A stretch of DNA of 64,000 nt from Lederbergia citrisecunda (GTDB lineage: Bacteria; Bacillota; Bacilli; Bacillales; Bacillaceae_C). The stretch spans positions 4,407,641 through 4,471,640 of the forward strand of contig NZ_JAGYPJ010000001.1 of the NCBI RefSeq assembly GCF_018343695.1. Reading direction: 5' to 3'. The position numbers and the translations under genes were made by a program. This document shows, in pieces, positions 50,827-60,400 of the stretch. The stretch's first letter is position 1. The number at the start of each line of letters is the position of its first letter. Under the pieces are notes generated by a model, which was not told the origin of the DNA, searched no databases, and saw nothing but the letters and a program-made list of their open reading frames with translations.

Positions 50827-51588
50827 TTACATGGCTTTTGCTTTCAAATAAAAACGATGCTGCTTCACGTCAAAATATCCTTTATCTTGGATCAGTTGAT
50901 GAATTTCATACAATTTCTGCTTTTCTTTTTCTACATTAAATTCTGGTGCTTGCCAAGGGATGGCTTTTAAATAATAGACTAATGCACCTATATCAAAGAA
51001 TCTTTGAATTGGAAATTCCTCACGACTTTCTAAAATCTTAAAACCATTATCCTCCAAATCAGATGCCGCTTTAGCCAAATTCCAATCTATAAATTCCTCA
51101 TTATAAGGTAAACCTAATGCATCGTTTATATCGTGGCAATCTAATCCTCCTACTTGTTGAGTAAGAAACAGGCCGTTGTCCGTTATAATTCTTCGAACTT
51201 CTTGATTAGAATATGCTTCATGTTTATTTATAATGAGGTCAAAAAAGCTGTTATCAAATGGTAGTTGGTGGTCATCTTCAATTTCAAATACCTTAACACC
51301 AAGTGATTCTAGTCGATTTTTAGCAATTGGAACATTTGGTTTATATGCTTCCGTAGCATATATGATTGGTGGAAAAGGACGTAGCATCGATAAAAATTCG
51401 CCGCCTCCCGTTCCCATATCGAGCATCGAAGAAGAATTTTTAATAAGACCCAAAGCTTTGCTTCCATATGACCAAGATAGCGGCTCACTAACTATTCTTC
51501 CTGTACCATTCACATACGAAAAATCCCAACCGGAAAAAGGGCGATTACTGCTTTCGATTAATTGTTCAAATTGATTGTCGAATATCAT
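50827..51588 (-). CDS. SAM-dependent methyltransferase
   Basis: Class I methyltransferase of 253 residues. Motif I is MLDMGTGGGEFL (about 57-68), with the acidic second motif at ATEAYKPN and FFDLIINKHEAY as motif IV. The C-terminal half has VGGLDCHDIND and IPWQAPEFN, seen in uncharacterised Bacillus methyltransferases annotated as rRNA or small-molecule enzymes. ATG 51588 is chosen because GGAGG lies 8 bases upstream. Single gene; substrate unknown. Confidence 0.85.
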   Translation of the reverse strand: MIFDNQFEQLIESSNRPFSGWDFSYVNGTGRIVSEPLSWSYGSKALGLIKNSSSMLDMGTGGGEFLSMLRPFPPIIYATEAYKPNVPIAKNRLESLGVKVFEIEDDHQLPFDNSFFDLIINKHEAYSNQEVRRIITDNGLFLTQQVGGLDCHDINDALGLPYNEEFIDWNLAKAASDLEDNGFKILESREEFPIQRFFDIGALVYYLKAIPWQAPEFNVEKEKQKLYEIHQLIQDKGYFDVKQHRFYLKAKAM

Positions 51589-51683
51589 TCTAAATACCTC
51601 CATATAAGGAAAATCAGGTGGAAACTATTACTAGGAACATAGTATAATGGTCCTGATTGTGTTTAATAAAGGAGAATTTTTTC

Positions 51684-53162
51684 TTGAAGAATTTCAGATT
51701 GCATCTTACGTTGATCATTATTGTTTTTTCCATTTTTATATCTTTTATAGTAGCATTTTTTGATCAAGTTAAGTTGAAAAATAGATTAATAGAAGAATAC
51801 GAGTCTAAATTAAGTGCAACAGAAGATAGTATAATCGACTCTTTGCATACGATTGATAAGGCCTATATGTTTTTTGACGATGACATAGCTCAAAAAATGA
51901 AAAAGATCTCGGGAGATTTACTTACTCTTTATGAAAAAAACCGAGATTTTGATGAGTGGGATTTTCAAGCCCTTAAAACGTATTATGGGATGGATATCTA
52001 CATTATAAACGAAAAAAACGTCATCACACATAGTAGTTTCCATGAGGATGTCGGTCTTGACTTTCAATCTTGCTGCACACGATTATCAGAATTGCTAGAT
52101 ACAAGGAGAATTGAAGGAGTATTCGTTGATGACGGAATGGATATTCAACAGGCAAATGGAGGAATAAAAAAATATAGTTATGCCCCTACGCCTGATAAAA
52201 AATATATCATCGAATTAGGAATAGAATTATCAGATGGAGAGATTTTTAAACACTTTAATTTCCTACAATTAAAAAATGAGTTAGAAGAAAAATATACTTT
52301 TATTAACAATATTAATATATATAGTCGTGGTGGGAACACACTCCTTGTCGATAGTAATAAGCGAGAGGAAGACATAAAGCGTGGTTCCAAAAGATGGTCA
52401 TATTTCAGAAAGGCGCTAGAGAGTGGAGAACCGGTTGAGGTAAAAGGGAAATGGCATGATTTAGACGTTACATATCGCTATGTCCCATATGAAGCAACGG
52501 AAAAAAGAGGGGTTTCTACTAATAGAGTGGTTGAAATTGTGTATAATGACTATCCATTAAATAAAGAATTAGTAGATAATAAAAAACAATTCGTTTTGCA
52601 GCTGCTTGTCATTTTAATCGGTGCTATATTACTTTCTCTTTTTATAGCACGATGGATTGGAAGGCCGATGTTTTTAGCGTTTCACGATAGTTTGACAGGA
52701 CTTAAAAATCGAGCAGCTTTCGAGGATTTAGTTAGTGATCAATTGAAAAAGAAAGATGTAAACACAGCTTTAATGATGATTGATCTAGATAATTTTAAGC
52801 TTGTTAATGATCGGCTAGGACATTCCGAAGGTGATCGTATTCTTAAAGTGACCGCAGAAGCAATTGCTTCTTTTTTAAGTAAAAAGGATAGTGCCGTCAG
52901 AATTGGCGGGGATGAGTTCGGTGTCATTTTTGCTAATATTCAAGTAGAAGATCTTAAGAAGACCGCTTTAGGGATGCTAAACTTGATGGAACAGCGTTTC
53001 CACGATCTGCCTGAGGAGATCGATGTATCGATGAGCATTGGGATTGCGTTTGCGGATGAACAAGATAATGTCGATACGCTATATGCCAAAGCAGATAGTG
53101 CATTATATCGTTCAAAAAATAATGGGAAGAACCAATACCATATTTATGGTGATACGGAATAA
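51684..53162 (+). CDS. Membrane diguanylate cyclase (GGDEF) with extracellular sensor domain
   Basis: Protein of 492 residues: helix at about 8-28, an extracellular Cache-like sensor domain (about 40-300, with YYGMDIYIINEKNVITHSSF), a second helix at about 308-328 and a cytoplasmic GGDEF domain. The active site RIGGDEFGVIF (408-412) and substrate motif MIDLDNFKLVND are intact, so it should make cyclic di-GMP. The inhibitory RxxD site before the active site reads SKKD, so product inhibition is probably lost. TTG 51684 is chosen (AAAGGAG 9 bases upstream). No EAL domain. The sensed ligand is unknown. Confidence 0.9.
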   Translation: MKNFRLHLTLIIIVFSIFISFIVAFFDQVKLKNRLIEEYESKLSATEDSIIDSLHTIDKAYMFFDDDIAQKMKKISGDLLTLYEKNRDFDEWDFQALKTYYGMDIYIINEKNVITHSSFHEDVGLDFQSCCTRLSELLDTRRIEGVFVDDGMDIQQANGGIKKYSYAPTPDKKYIIELGIELSDGEIFKHFNFLQLKNELEEKYTFINNINIYSRGGNTLLVDSNKREEDIKRGSKRWSYFRKALESGEPVEVKGKWHDLDVTYRYVPYEATEKRGVSTNRVVEIVYNDYPLNKELVDNKKQFVLQLLVILIGAILLSLFIARWIGRPMFLAFHDSLTGLKNRAAFEDLVSDQLKKKDVNTALMMIDLDNFKLVNDRLGHSEGDRILKVTAEAIASFLSKKDSAVRIGGDEFGVIFANIQVEDLKKTALGMLNLMEQRFHDLPEEIDVSMSIGIAFADEQDNVDTLYAKADSALYRSKNNGKNQYHIYGDTE

Positions 53163-53233
53163 AAAACTAGACTTTATCAAAAACATACTATTATTGTAAT
53201 ATAAAAGTATGTTTTTTTTAGGAGATGGTAAAG

Positions 53234-53632
53234 ATGTGGGAAGAATTTAAGAAGTTTGCTATAAAAGGAAACGTATTAGACTTGGCGGTTGCAGTTGTCA
53301 TCGGAGCAGCATTCGGTAAAATTGTTTCTTCGCTTGTTGATAATATTATTATGCCACTTGTTGGAGTGTTGCTAGGCGGCAGAAGTTTTGAAAAGCTTTC
53401 TTTTACAATCAATGATGCAGACGTCAAATACGGAATGTTCATTCAAAGCGTAGTTGACTTTTTCATAATTTCCTTTTCGATATTTATGTTTGTAAAATTA
53501 TTAAACAGCTTTAAAAGTAAGAAAGAGGAAGAAGTTATAGAGAAAGAGCCAGAGGTTGCACCGGAAATAGAGCTGTTGGCTGAAATTCGCGATTTATTAA
53601 AAGAACAAAAACAAGAAAAAGCAGATAACTGA
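53234..53632 (+). CDS. mscL: Large-conductance mechanosensitive channel MscL
   Basis: Membrane channel of 132 residues that opens under osmotic downshock. Typical MscL sequence: [44 protein letters not shown] in helix 1, a short periplasmic loop, [16 protein letters not shown] in helix 2, and the C-terminal [13 protein letters not shown] bundle. ATG 53234 has AGGAG 9 bases upstream; the frame opens at 53225. It is followed by a strong bidirectional terminator. Confidence 0.97.
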   Translation: MWEEFKKFAIKGNVLDLAVAVVIGAAFGKIVSSLVDNIIMPLVGVLLGGRSFEKLSFTINDADVKYGMFIQSVVDFFIISFSIFMFVKLLNSFKSKKEEEVIEKEPEVAPEIELLAEIRDLLKEQKQEKADN

Positions 53633-53641
53633 AAGTAGATG

Positions 53642-53676
53642 AAAAACACCACACGAAATTTTCGCGTGGTGTTTTT
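53642..53676. terminator. Bidirectional terminator between mscL and yceI
   Basis: AAAAACACCAC pairs with GTGGTGTTTTT, with a further inner CGAAA/TTTCG stem. A- and T-runs serve both converging genes. Confidence 0.92.
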
Positions 53677-53688
53677 CAATTATTAATG

Positions 53689-54225
53689 TTAAGCCTCTCT
53701 TGCGACTTGAATTTCCATCGTAACTTTAATGTCATCACCGACAAGAACGCCACCTGTTTCAAGGGCTGCATTCCAAGTTAAACCATAATCGCTGCGTTTG
53801 ATTTTACCTTCTACGCTAAAGCCTGCTTTTTCTGCACCACTCATTGGGTCTTTCGCAAGTCCTTCAAACGTAACAGTAAAGGTTTCAGGTTTTGTTACTC
53901 CGTGCAAGGAAACGTCTCCTGTTACTGCGTATTCATCTTCTCCCTTTTTCACAATATTTGTTGAAGTAAATGTTAAATTAGGGTATTTTTCAGTTTCAAA
54001 AAAGTCAGCTGAACGAAGATGATTATCACGATCTGTGTTTCGTGTATCAATGCTTGCAACATCAATTGTAAAACTGATATTTCCAGTTGTTAAATCAGTT
54101 GCGTCTACCACGATATCCGCAGAAAAATCATTAAAAGAACCTTTTACTTTAGAAACCATCATATGTTTTACAGAAAAATCAACGTTGCTGTGAGCATTAT
54201 CAAGATTCCATTTAGAAATTGCCAT
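53689..54225 (-). CDS. YceI-family lipocalin-like protein
   Basis: Protein of 178 residues with the YceI beta-barrel: KWNLDNAHSNVDFSVKHMMVSKVKGSF at the start, DTRNTDRDNHLRSADFFETEKYPNLTF in the middle and GLTWNAALETGGVLVGDDIKV near the end. The family binds isoprenoids or amphiphiles and is sometimes stress-induced. No signal peptide here, so it is cytoplasmic, unlike E. coli YceI. ATG after GAGGAGATGTAACA. Confidence 0.93.
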   Translation of the reverse strand: MAISKWNLDNAHSNVDFSVKHMMVSKVKGSFNDFSADIVVDATDLTTGNISFTIDVASIDTRNTDRDNHLRSADFFETEKYPNLTFTSTNIVKKGEDEYAVTGDVSLHGVTKPETFTVTFEGLAKDPMSGAEKAGFSVEGKIKRSDYGLTWNAALETGGVLVGDDIKVTMEIQVAREA

Positions 54226-54426
54226 TGTTACATCTCCTCCTCATGATTGTTACAAAAAGTAAGTTACTGATATTATTATAGTTAATAATCTTTAAGATGT
54301 AAAGTTGTTTTTTTGACATTACTTTTAGAAAAATGAATAATAGAGCAAAATAGTATAAGTTTTCTTTGTGTTTCAGTTTATCCTAAAAGTTTGATCATAA
54401 ACCTAAAAAAGAGAGGTGTTTGTACT

Positions 54427-55722
54427 ATGCGAATGGTAGATATTATCGCAAAGAAAAGGGATGGATCAGATTTATCAAAGGAAGAAATCCATTTTGTCAT
54501 TGAAGGATATACAAATGGACAAATTCCAGATTATCAAATGTCAGCTTTTTTAATGTCGGTATTTTTTCGAGGGATGTCTGCTAAAGAAACGGCTGAAATG
54601 ACAATGGCGATGGTACAATCAGGAGATCAAATCGATTTATCGGGAATTGAAGGGGTCAAGGTAGACAAACATTCGACTGGTGGTGTAGGTGACACAACGA
54701 CTCTAGTACTTGCTCCATTAGTCGCTGCACTTGGAATTCCTGTTGCAAAAATGTCAGGTCGTGGACTAGGGCATACAGGTGGAACCATCGATAAGCTTGA
54801 AGCGGTTCAAGGATTCCATGTTGAGATTTCCGAACAGCAATTTATTGAATTAGTCAATCGAAATAAAATCGCTGTTGTAGGACAATCGGGAAATTTGACT
54901 CCTGCTGATAAGAAAATTTATAGTCTTCGCGATGTGACGGCGACCGTAAATTCTATTCCTCTCATTGCAAGTTCTATTATGAGTAAAAAGATCGCTGCTG
55001 GTGCAGATGCCATCGTTCTTGATGTAAAAGTAGGTGCCGGAGCTTTTATGAAGCAACTTGATGATGCCAGAGAGCTCGCCAATGCCATGATGGAAATTGG
55101 AAATCAAGTTGGAAGAAAAACATTGGCTGTTATTTCGAATATGGAGCAACCGCTAGGATATGCGGTGGGAAATGCTTTGGAGGTAAAAGAAGCAATCGAA
55201 ACGCTGCAAGGAAAGGGTCCCGAAGATTTGCATGAACTTTGTCTTGTTTTAGGGAGCAAAATGGTTGTATTAGCAGGAAAAGCTAATTCCGAAGAAGAGG
55301 CAAGATCAATGCTTGAAGAAGTGATTGACAATGGCAAAGCTCTTCAAGCGTTTAAACAATTTTTATCAGCTCAAGGTGGAGATCCATCTGTTGTAGATGA
55401 TGTACAAAAATTACCTAAAGCTAAATATCAAATTCCGGTAAAAGCAACCGAGAGCGGTTATGTAACCGGAATTGTCGCTGATGAAATTGGCGTAGCCGCG
55501 ATGCTTTTAGGGGCTGGTCGTGCAACGAAAGAATCCGAAATAGATTTAAGTGTAGGAATAGTTTTACATAAAAAAATTGGAAATGCAGTTGAAGTGGGAG
55601 AAGCGATTGCAACTATATACAGTAATACAGAAGAGGTTAGTGAGGTTATAAATCGGATTTCCAAAGCATATGATTTTTCTATAGATAAACCCTCTCCAAT
55701 GCCTTTAATATATAACTTATAG
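54427..55722 (+). CDS. pdp: Pyrimidine-nucleoside phosphorylase
   Basis: Enzyme of 431 residues splitting uridine, deoxyuridine and thymidine with phosphate. Typical motifs: [13 protein letters not shown] at the N-terminus, the phosphate-binding [31 protein letters not shown] (family signature), [15 protein letters not shown] and the C-terminal barrel-sandwich domain. ATG 54427 after GAGAGGTG; an upstream in-frame start at 54391 lacks a ribosome site. In many Bacilli pdp lies with nupC or deoC; here it stands alone, ended by a hairpin terminator. Confidence 0.95.
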   Translation: MRMVDIIAKKRDGSDLSKEEIHFVIEGYTNGQIPDYQMSAFLMSVFFRGMSAKETAEMTMAMVQSGDQIDLSGIEGVKVDKHSTGGVGDTTTLVLAPLVAALGIPVAKMSGRGLGHTGGTIDKLEAVQGFHVEISEQQFIELVNRNKIAVVGQSGNLTPADKKIYSLRDVTATVNSIPLIASSIMSKKIAAGADAIVLDVKVGAGAFMKQLDDARELANAMMEIGNQVGRKTLAVISNMEQPLGYAVGNALEVKEAIETLQGKGPEDLHELCLVLGSKMVVLAGKANSEEEARSMLEEVIDNGKALQAFKQFLSAQGGDPSVVDDVQKLPKAKYQIPVKATESGYVTGIVADEIGVAAMLLGAGRATKESEIDLSVGIVLHKKIGNAVEVGEAIATIYSNTEEVSEVINRISKAYDFSIDKPSPMPLIYNL

Positions 55723-55735
55723 GTAATTTTGATGT

Positions 55736-55761
55736 GAGTCTTCTAACGAAGGCTCTTTTTT
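55736..55761 (+). terminator. Terminator after pdp
   Basis: GAGTCTTC pairs with GAAGGCTC (one wobble pair) around TAAC and is followed by TTTTTT, 14 bases past the stop. Confidence 0.88.
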
Positions 55762-55762
55762 C

Positions 55763-55813
55763 TTGCAATATTGTTTATGAATGATATGATAAGTGATAAT
55801 GATTATCATTATT
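55763..55813 (+). promoter_or_regulatory. Promoter with Fur box for the nitroreductase gene
   Basis: TTGCAA (55763-55768) and TATGAT (55785-55790) are 16 bases apart. GATAATGATTATCATTATT at 55795-55813 matches the 19-bp Fur box GATAATGATAATCATTATC at all but two positions and covers the expected transcription start, so iron-bound Fur would repress. Confidence 0.88.
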
Positions 55814-55830
55814 ATTTAAGGAGGTACTCC

Positions 55831-56385
55831 ATGCTAGCAGTTAAGTCAATTGCGGATACAATCCGCGAAAGAACTTCGGTTAAAAATGGATATATCGATA
55901 GAGAGATTACACAAGAACTTGTTTTGTCATTATTAAATGATGCCGTTTGGGCGCCTACACATGGCGTTCGTGAACCATGGCGTTTTATATTTGTTTCCAA
56001 AGATCGTAAAGAGGATTTTATTGAAGCGATACTTCAATGTCATGAAAAAGGAAAGCACGAAATTATTCAAAATAAATTTATTAATGTACCGGCATTTTTA
56101 GTCGTCATTATGAATGAGGATCCACGGCAAAAAGTGCGGGAAGAAGATTTCGCCGCAACAAGCTGTATGCTTCAAAATCTGCAATTGCTTGCGTGGGAAC
56201 AAGAAATAGGAATGGTTTGGAAAACGCCTGCCCATATTCACGATCCAAAATTCCGTCAAGCACTGGGAGTTCAACCAGGTGAAAAAATTGTGGGAGTATT
56301 AAATATTGGATATTTTGATAAAGAGATAGCAGCAAAAAAGATTCGAAAAAGGACAAATCCCGTAGAAAAGATGGTCGCTTTTTAA
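55831..56385 (+). CDS. Fur-regulated nitroreductase-family flavoprotein
   Basis: FMN-dependent NAD(P)H oxidoreductase of 184 residues. Nitroreductase features: TIRERTSVKNGYIDREIT, NDAVWAPTHGVREPWRFIFV (FMN binding) and the C-terminal VGVLNIGYFD. ATG 55831 follows AAGGAGGTACTCC; frames opening further upstream cross the Fur box and are not coding. The Fur control suggests a role in iron supply, for example reductive release of iron from siderophores. B. subtilis YfhC, as I recall a Fur-regulated nitroreductase-like protein, may be the counterpart. Confidence 0.9.
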   Translation: MLAVKSIADTIRERTSVKNGYIDREITQELVLSLLNDAVWAPTHGVREPWRFIFVSKDRKEDFIEAILQCHEKGKHEIIQNKFINVPAFLVVIMNEDPRQKVREEDFAATSCMLQNLQLLAWEQEIGMVWKTPAHIHDPKFRQALGVQPGEKIVGVLNIGYFDKEIAAKKIRKRTNPVEKMVAF

Positions 56386-56427
56386 CCTTTAAACAACTCA
56401 TAACATAAATATTTTAGGGTGATTGTG

Positions 56428-56535
56428 TCTAGCGCAAGCAGCCATCGCTAGCGTTTTTCCGAAAAGGGATATGGACTAATGCCGCGAGCCCCTGTGTGCA
56501 AGGCCCTATCGCATTCTAAACATTGGTTTGCTTTT
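56428..56535 (+). repeat. Partial, strongly diverged copy of the dispersed repeat
   Basis: Begins TGTCTAGCGCAAGCAGCC, like the start of the copy at 37949, but diverges after about 30 bases. A second short match, GTCTAGCTCCAGAGC, is at 56877. Non-coding region between the nitroreductase and small membrane protein genes. Confidence 0.4.
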
Positions 56536-56586
56536 CCTAAATAAGGGTATTACAAAACCATGACCCTTAATAAAGGAGAGGTTAAT

Positions 56587-56739
56587 ATGGACGAGCATAA
56601 GGAAATTGAAAGGACCGAAAGAAAATCAGATTCCAGTCAAGTAGCTTCTACTTTTATTAAATACACTGCTTATTTAATCATTTTTTTCGGAGTCATGTGG
56701 TTTATCATTAGTTATTTGATTCCGATGATAAGAGGGTAG
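56587..56739 (+). CDS. Small single-helix membrane protein (50 residues)
   Basis: Charged N-terminal half (MDEHKEIERTERKSDSSQ) followed by one membrane helix, YTAYLIIFFGVMWFIISYLI, and a short basic tail. AAAGGAGAGG lies 6 bases before the ATG, and a strong terminator follows the stop, so the gene is very probably real. It has no recognised family beyond general small Bacillus membrane proteins; topology would put the N-terminus inside. Confidence 0.75.
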   Translation: MDEHKEIERTERKSDSSQVASTFIKYTAYLIIFFGVMWFIISYLIPMIRG

Positions 56740-56776
56740 TAAATGAATGAATAATGATCTTATCAAATTGATCTGA

Positions 56777-56817
56777 ACCGTAAATGTTAGACAACAATCT
56801 AACATTTACGGTTTTTT
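56777..56817 (+). terminator. Strong terminator after the small membrane protein gene
   Basis: ACCGTAAATGTTAGA pairs perfectly over 15 bp with TCTAACATTTACGGT around a short loop, followed by TTTTT. Confidence 0.93.
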
Positions 56818-56950
56818 ATCGTTTTGTAAAATATAAATTGAAACTTTATGGGTAAATTTCTAGGAAATAGTTTCCGTCTAGCTCCAGAGCTGCGCTATTG
56901 TTCTTGTAAATAAAAAAGACTCTTCCGTTTTTCTTGTCACATAATCGTCA

Positions 56951-56994
56951 TTGACCGTGCATATGCATTATAATATAGTTGAGTGGGTCAACTA
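56951..56994 (+). promoter_or_regulatory. Promoter and MarR-type operator of the MarR/MMPL operon
   Basis: TTGACC (56951-56956) and TATAGT (56974-56979) are 17 bases apart. The inverted repeat TAGTTGA-GTGGG-TCAACTA at 56976-56994 has perfect 7-bp arms and overlaps the -10 and start site. This is the expected autorepression site of the MarR protein encoded 19 bases downstream. Confidence 0.75.
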
Positions 56995-57012
56995 TTGATG
57001 AGGTGAATTAAT

Positions 57013-57477
57013 TTGAACAAAGAGAAAATCCAACTAATTTTTGATCGTTATATGGATATATTTATGTTTGGTTCGAAAAGTATTTCTTCTTTAATGTCGT
57101 CACAGTTAATGGAGGAACTATCAATTGAGCAGTTTTCGCTTGTAAGATTACTTTATATGAAGGGGCCAATCCGTGCTTCGGAACTTGCTGAAAAACAACT
57201 TGTACATAAAAGTGCGATTACAGTGAGGGTTGATAAGCTCGTCAAAAAAGGAATAGTCGAGCGGCAAAGAGATGAAAATGACCGTAGAAATGTGTATTTG
57301 CGTCTTACAAAAGAAGGAACGGAATATTACGAGCATCTCGCGAACAAAATTAATGATTTCGTAGAATCCATTGTACGAAAAATACCAGAAGATGAGATGG
57401 AAAGTTTTCTTAATGTATATATGAAGATAGCTGATTATATCGAGAACTATAAGGGGGGAGAAGAATGCGGTCTGTAA
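57013..57477 (+). CDS. MarR-family repressor (YdgG-like)
   Basis: Dimeric winged-helix regulator of 154 residues. The core reads FSLVRLLYMKGPIRASELAEKQLVHKSAITVRVDKLVKKGIVERQRDENDRRNVYLRLT, with the D-x-R-x-x wing motif. TTG start after GAGGTGAATTAAT. Its stop overlaps the start of the MMPL transporter gene by 13 bases. The pair matches the ydgG-ydgH arrangement of B. subtilis, so it probably controls drug- or lipid-export by that transporter through the palindrome at 56976. Confidence 0.92.
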   Translation: MNKEKIQLIFDRYMDIFMFGSKSISSLMSSQLMEELSIEQFSLVRLLYMKGPIRASELAEKQLVHKSAITVRVDKLVKKGIVERQRDENDRRNVYLRLTKEGTEYYEHLANKINDFVESIVRKIPEDEMESFLNVYMKIADYIENYKGGEECGL

Positions 57478-60400
57478 TACGTTTTAGATGGGCGATACTT
57501 GCTAGTTGGATTATTGCCGCAATCGTCCTTACAATGAATTCCCCCAATATGGCTCAACTTATAAGGGAGAAGGGACAACTAGAAGTAGCGGATGGTTATC
57601 CATCTAAGGTCGCTTCGGAAATTGTTGCCAAGCACTCTTCAAAGGAAAAAGGGACGAGCGCCTTTATCGCGGTTTTCCATGACGAGAAAAAGTTTTCTGA
57701 TTCTCAGGTTTCCAATATTGAATCCACAATGAAAAATCTCGAAGCAAATAAATCAAAGCTTGGCATTAGTAATATCACCACACATTTTAATGATGAGGAA
57801 CTTAAAGATCAATTTGTTTCGAAAAATGGAAATACAATCATTGCTTTGCTTGATGTCAAAATAGGTGACAAAGAATTAAGGGATGTCCGCGAGCAGTTGG
57901 ACAAAGCGATTAAAACAAAAAGTGTCGACACATATATGACTGGAAATGCGTTGATTACGGAAGATGTCATTATCAGTTCAGAAAAAGGTCTTGCTAAGAC
58001 AGAAGTCATCACAGTCATTTTTATCATGGTTATCCTTTTACTTGTGTTCCGCTCAGCTATTGCACCTTTTATTCCACTTCTAACAGTTGGAATGACGTAT
58101 TTGGTGAGCCAAACGATTGTCGCATTTTTAGTAGATAAACTAAATTTCCCTGTATCCAATTTTACCCAGACTTTCATGGTCGCAGTCCTCTTTGGAATTG
58201 GAACCGACTATTGTATTTTGTTGCTCAGTCGTTATAAGGAAGAACTTTCAAATGGCCAGGATAATCAATCCGCCATCGTTACGACCTATAAAACTGCAGG
58301 GAAAACCGTTATTTTTAGTGCGTTAGCTGTTATGATTGGCTTCGCGTCTATTGGCTTTGCAACTTTTAAATTGTATCAATCGGCAGTTGGTGTTGCCGTA
58401 GGGGTATTCGTATTGATCATTGCTCTCTTTACAATTGTCCCATTTTTCATGGCTACGTTAAAAACCGCCCTTTTCTGGCCAGTAAGAAAAAATATTTCCC
58501 ATTCTGAAAGTAGGCTGTGGGGCTGGATGGGAAATCTCGCTATCACAAGACCACTCATTGCGCTTGGAATTGTCGCTTTGTTCACTGTGCCTCTTCTTGT
58601 CAGCTATGACGGGGACTTGTCCTTTAATTCGCTTGATGAAATTGGGGAAGATTACGGTTCTGTAAAGGGCTTTAATCTTGTAGCAGATAACTTTGGACCA
58701 GGAGAGATCATGCCGATTCAAGTTGTCCTTGAAAATGACGATTCTATGAAATCGAAAGAGTATATAACTTTAATAGAATCGATCAGCAATAAATTAGAAA
58801 ACCTTGATCATGTTCATAAGGTCCGAAGTGTAACTCGGCCGATAGGTGATAAAATTGAGGATTTCTATGTAAAAAATCAGGCGGATAAACTAGGGAAAGG
58901 AATTGGAGAAGGAACGGAAGGAATCGCTACAATCAAAGACGGATTGAATGAAGCGGCAACTTCCATTAAAGAATCCAAGCCGGAAATTGAAAAGGCAACT
59001 TCCGGAATTGGGGAGTTAAATAATGGTACGAAAAAGTTGCAGTCCGGAGTTGGAGAGCTACAAACAGCTTTAAGCACCATTGAAAATGGAATTCGTCAAG
59101 GTACAACAGGTGCTGGCGATTTGAAAAAAGGTGCTTCTGAAGCGAGTAAAAAAGCACGTGAGCTACAAGCGGGCACCGCACAATTATTGAAGGGTTACGA
59201 GCAAGCTCAAGCTGGTCTTGCCAAACTAATAAGTGAGTATGAAAAAGTGCCAGCTTTATTGCAAGGTGCACAAAACAAGATTTTGTCACTTCAGGAACCT
59301 CTCACGAAGCTAGTTCAAAATCATCCGGAAATTCAAGACGATCCGAACTTAGCTGAAATCCAAAGTATTGTAGGCGAAGCAACGAAGCAAGTTGCGATTG
59401 CAAATGGAACAGTTTCAGCGTTAAATGCGGAGTTGCAAAAAGTGAGTGGCGGGTTAAAAGAGGCCAACACTAACTTAGCTAAAATCAGTGGCGGATTAGG
59501 TGGTTTTTCTAAAGGCTTAGATGAAATTGCGAATGGATTGTCTAAGCTCGAATCCGGATTAGGTCAAGCGACAAATGGTCAGCATCAAGTTGTTAAACAA
59601 ATACCTTCCATTGCATCAGGTCTTGGTGAAATTGCAAAAGGCCAGGAACAGTTAAAAACAGGATTTGGTGATATGGGTGGACAGCTTGATGAATTGAGTG
59701 ACGGTCTTGCCCAAAGCAGCGAAGGTCTTGGGAAAATTGAAGATGGATTTGGAGAAGCAGAAACCTATTTAAATAAACTTGCTAATGATACGGATCTTCA
59801 GCAATCTGGCGTCTATATACCAGATGAGCTTTTAACAGATAAAGAGTTTCAAAGAGTATTTGATATTTACATGTCCAAAGACGGAAAAATGACGACAATG
59901 GATATCGTGCTTGATACAAATCCATATTCAAAGCAATCGATGGAGATGATTTCAGAAGTCGAGAAAACGGTGAAAGATGCAACGAAAAATACGAAACTAG
60001 AACAAGCAAATATAGGGATAGGCGGGGTCACGAGCATTAACCATGATCTTGAGACGATGTCCAATTCTGATTATACAAAAACAGTTACATTTATGATGAT
60101 TGGGATTGTTCTTATTTTGATCATTCTGCTTCGTTCACTCGTCATGCCAGTTTATATTATTGCATCACTCTTATTAACCTATTACTCATCTATTGCGATG
60201 ACAGAAGTTATATTCGTTAATATTCTAGGTTACCCTGGAATTAACTGGGTCACACCATTCTTTGGATTTGTTATCTTGATTGCCCTCGGAGTAGATTATT
60301 CTATCTTTTTGATGGATCGTTTCTCAGAATATAGAGAACTTGATGTAAAAACAGGCATGATGATTGCGATGAAAAATATGGGAACAGTTATTATGAGTGC

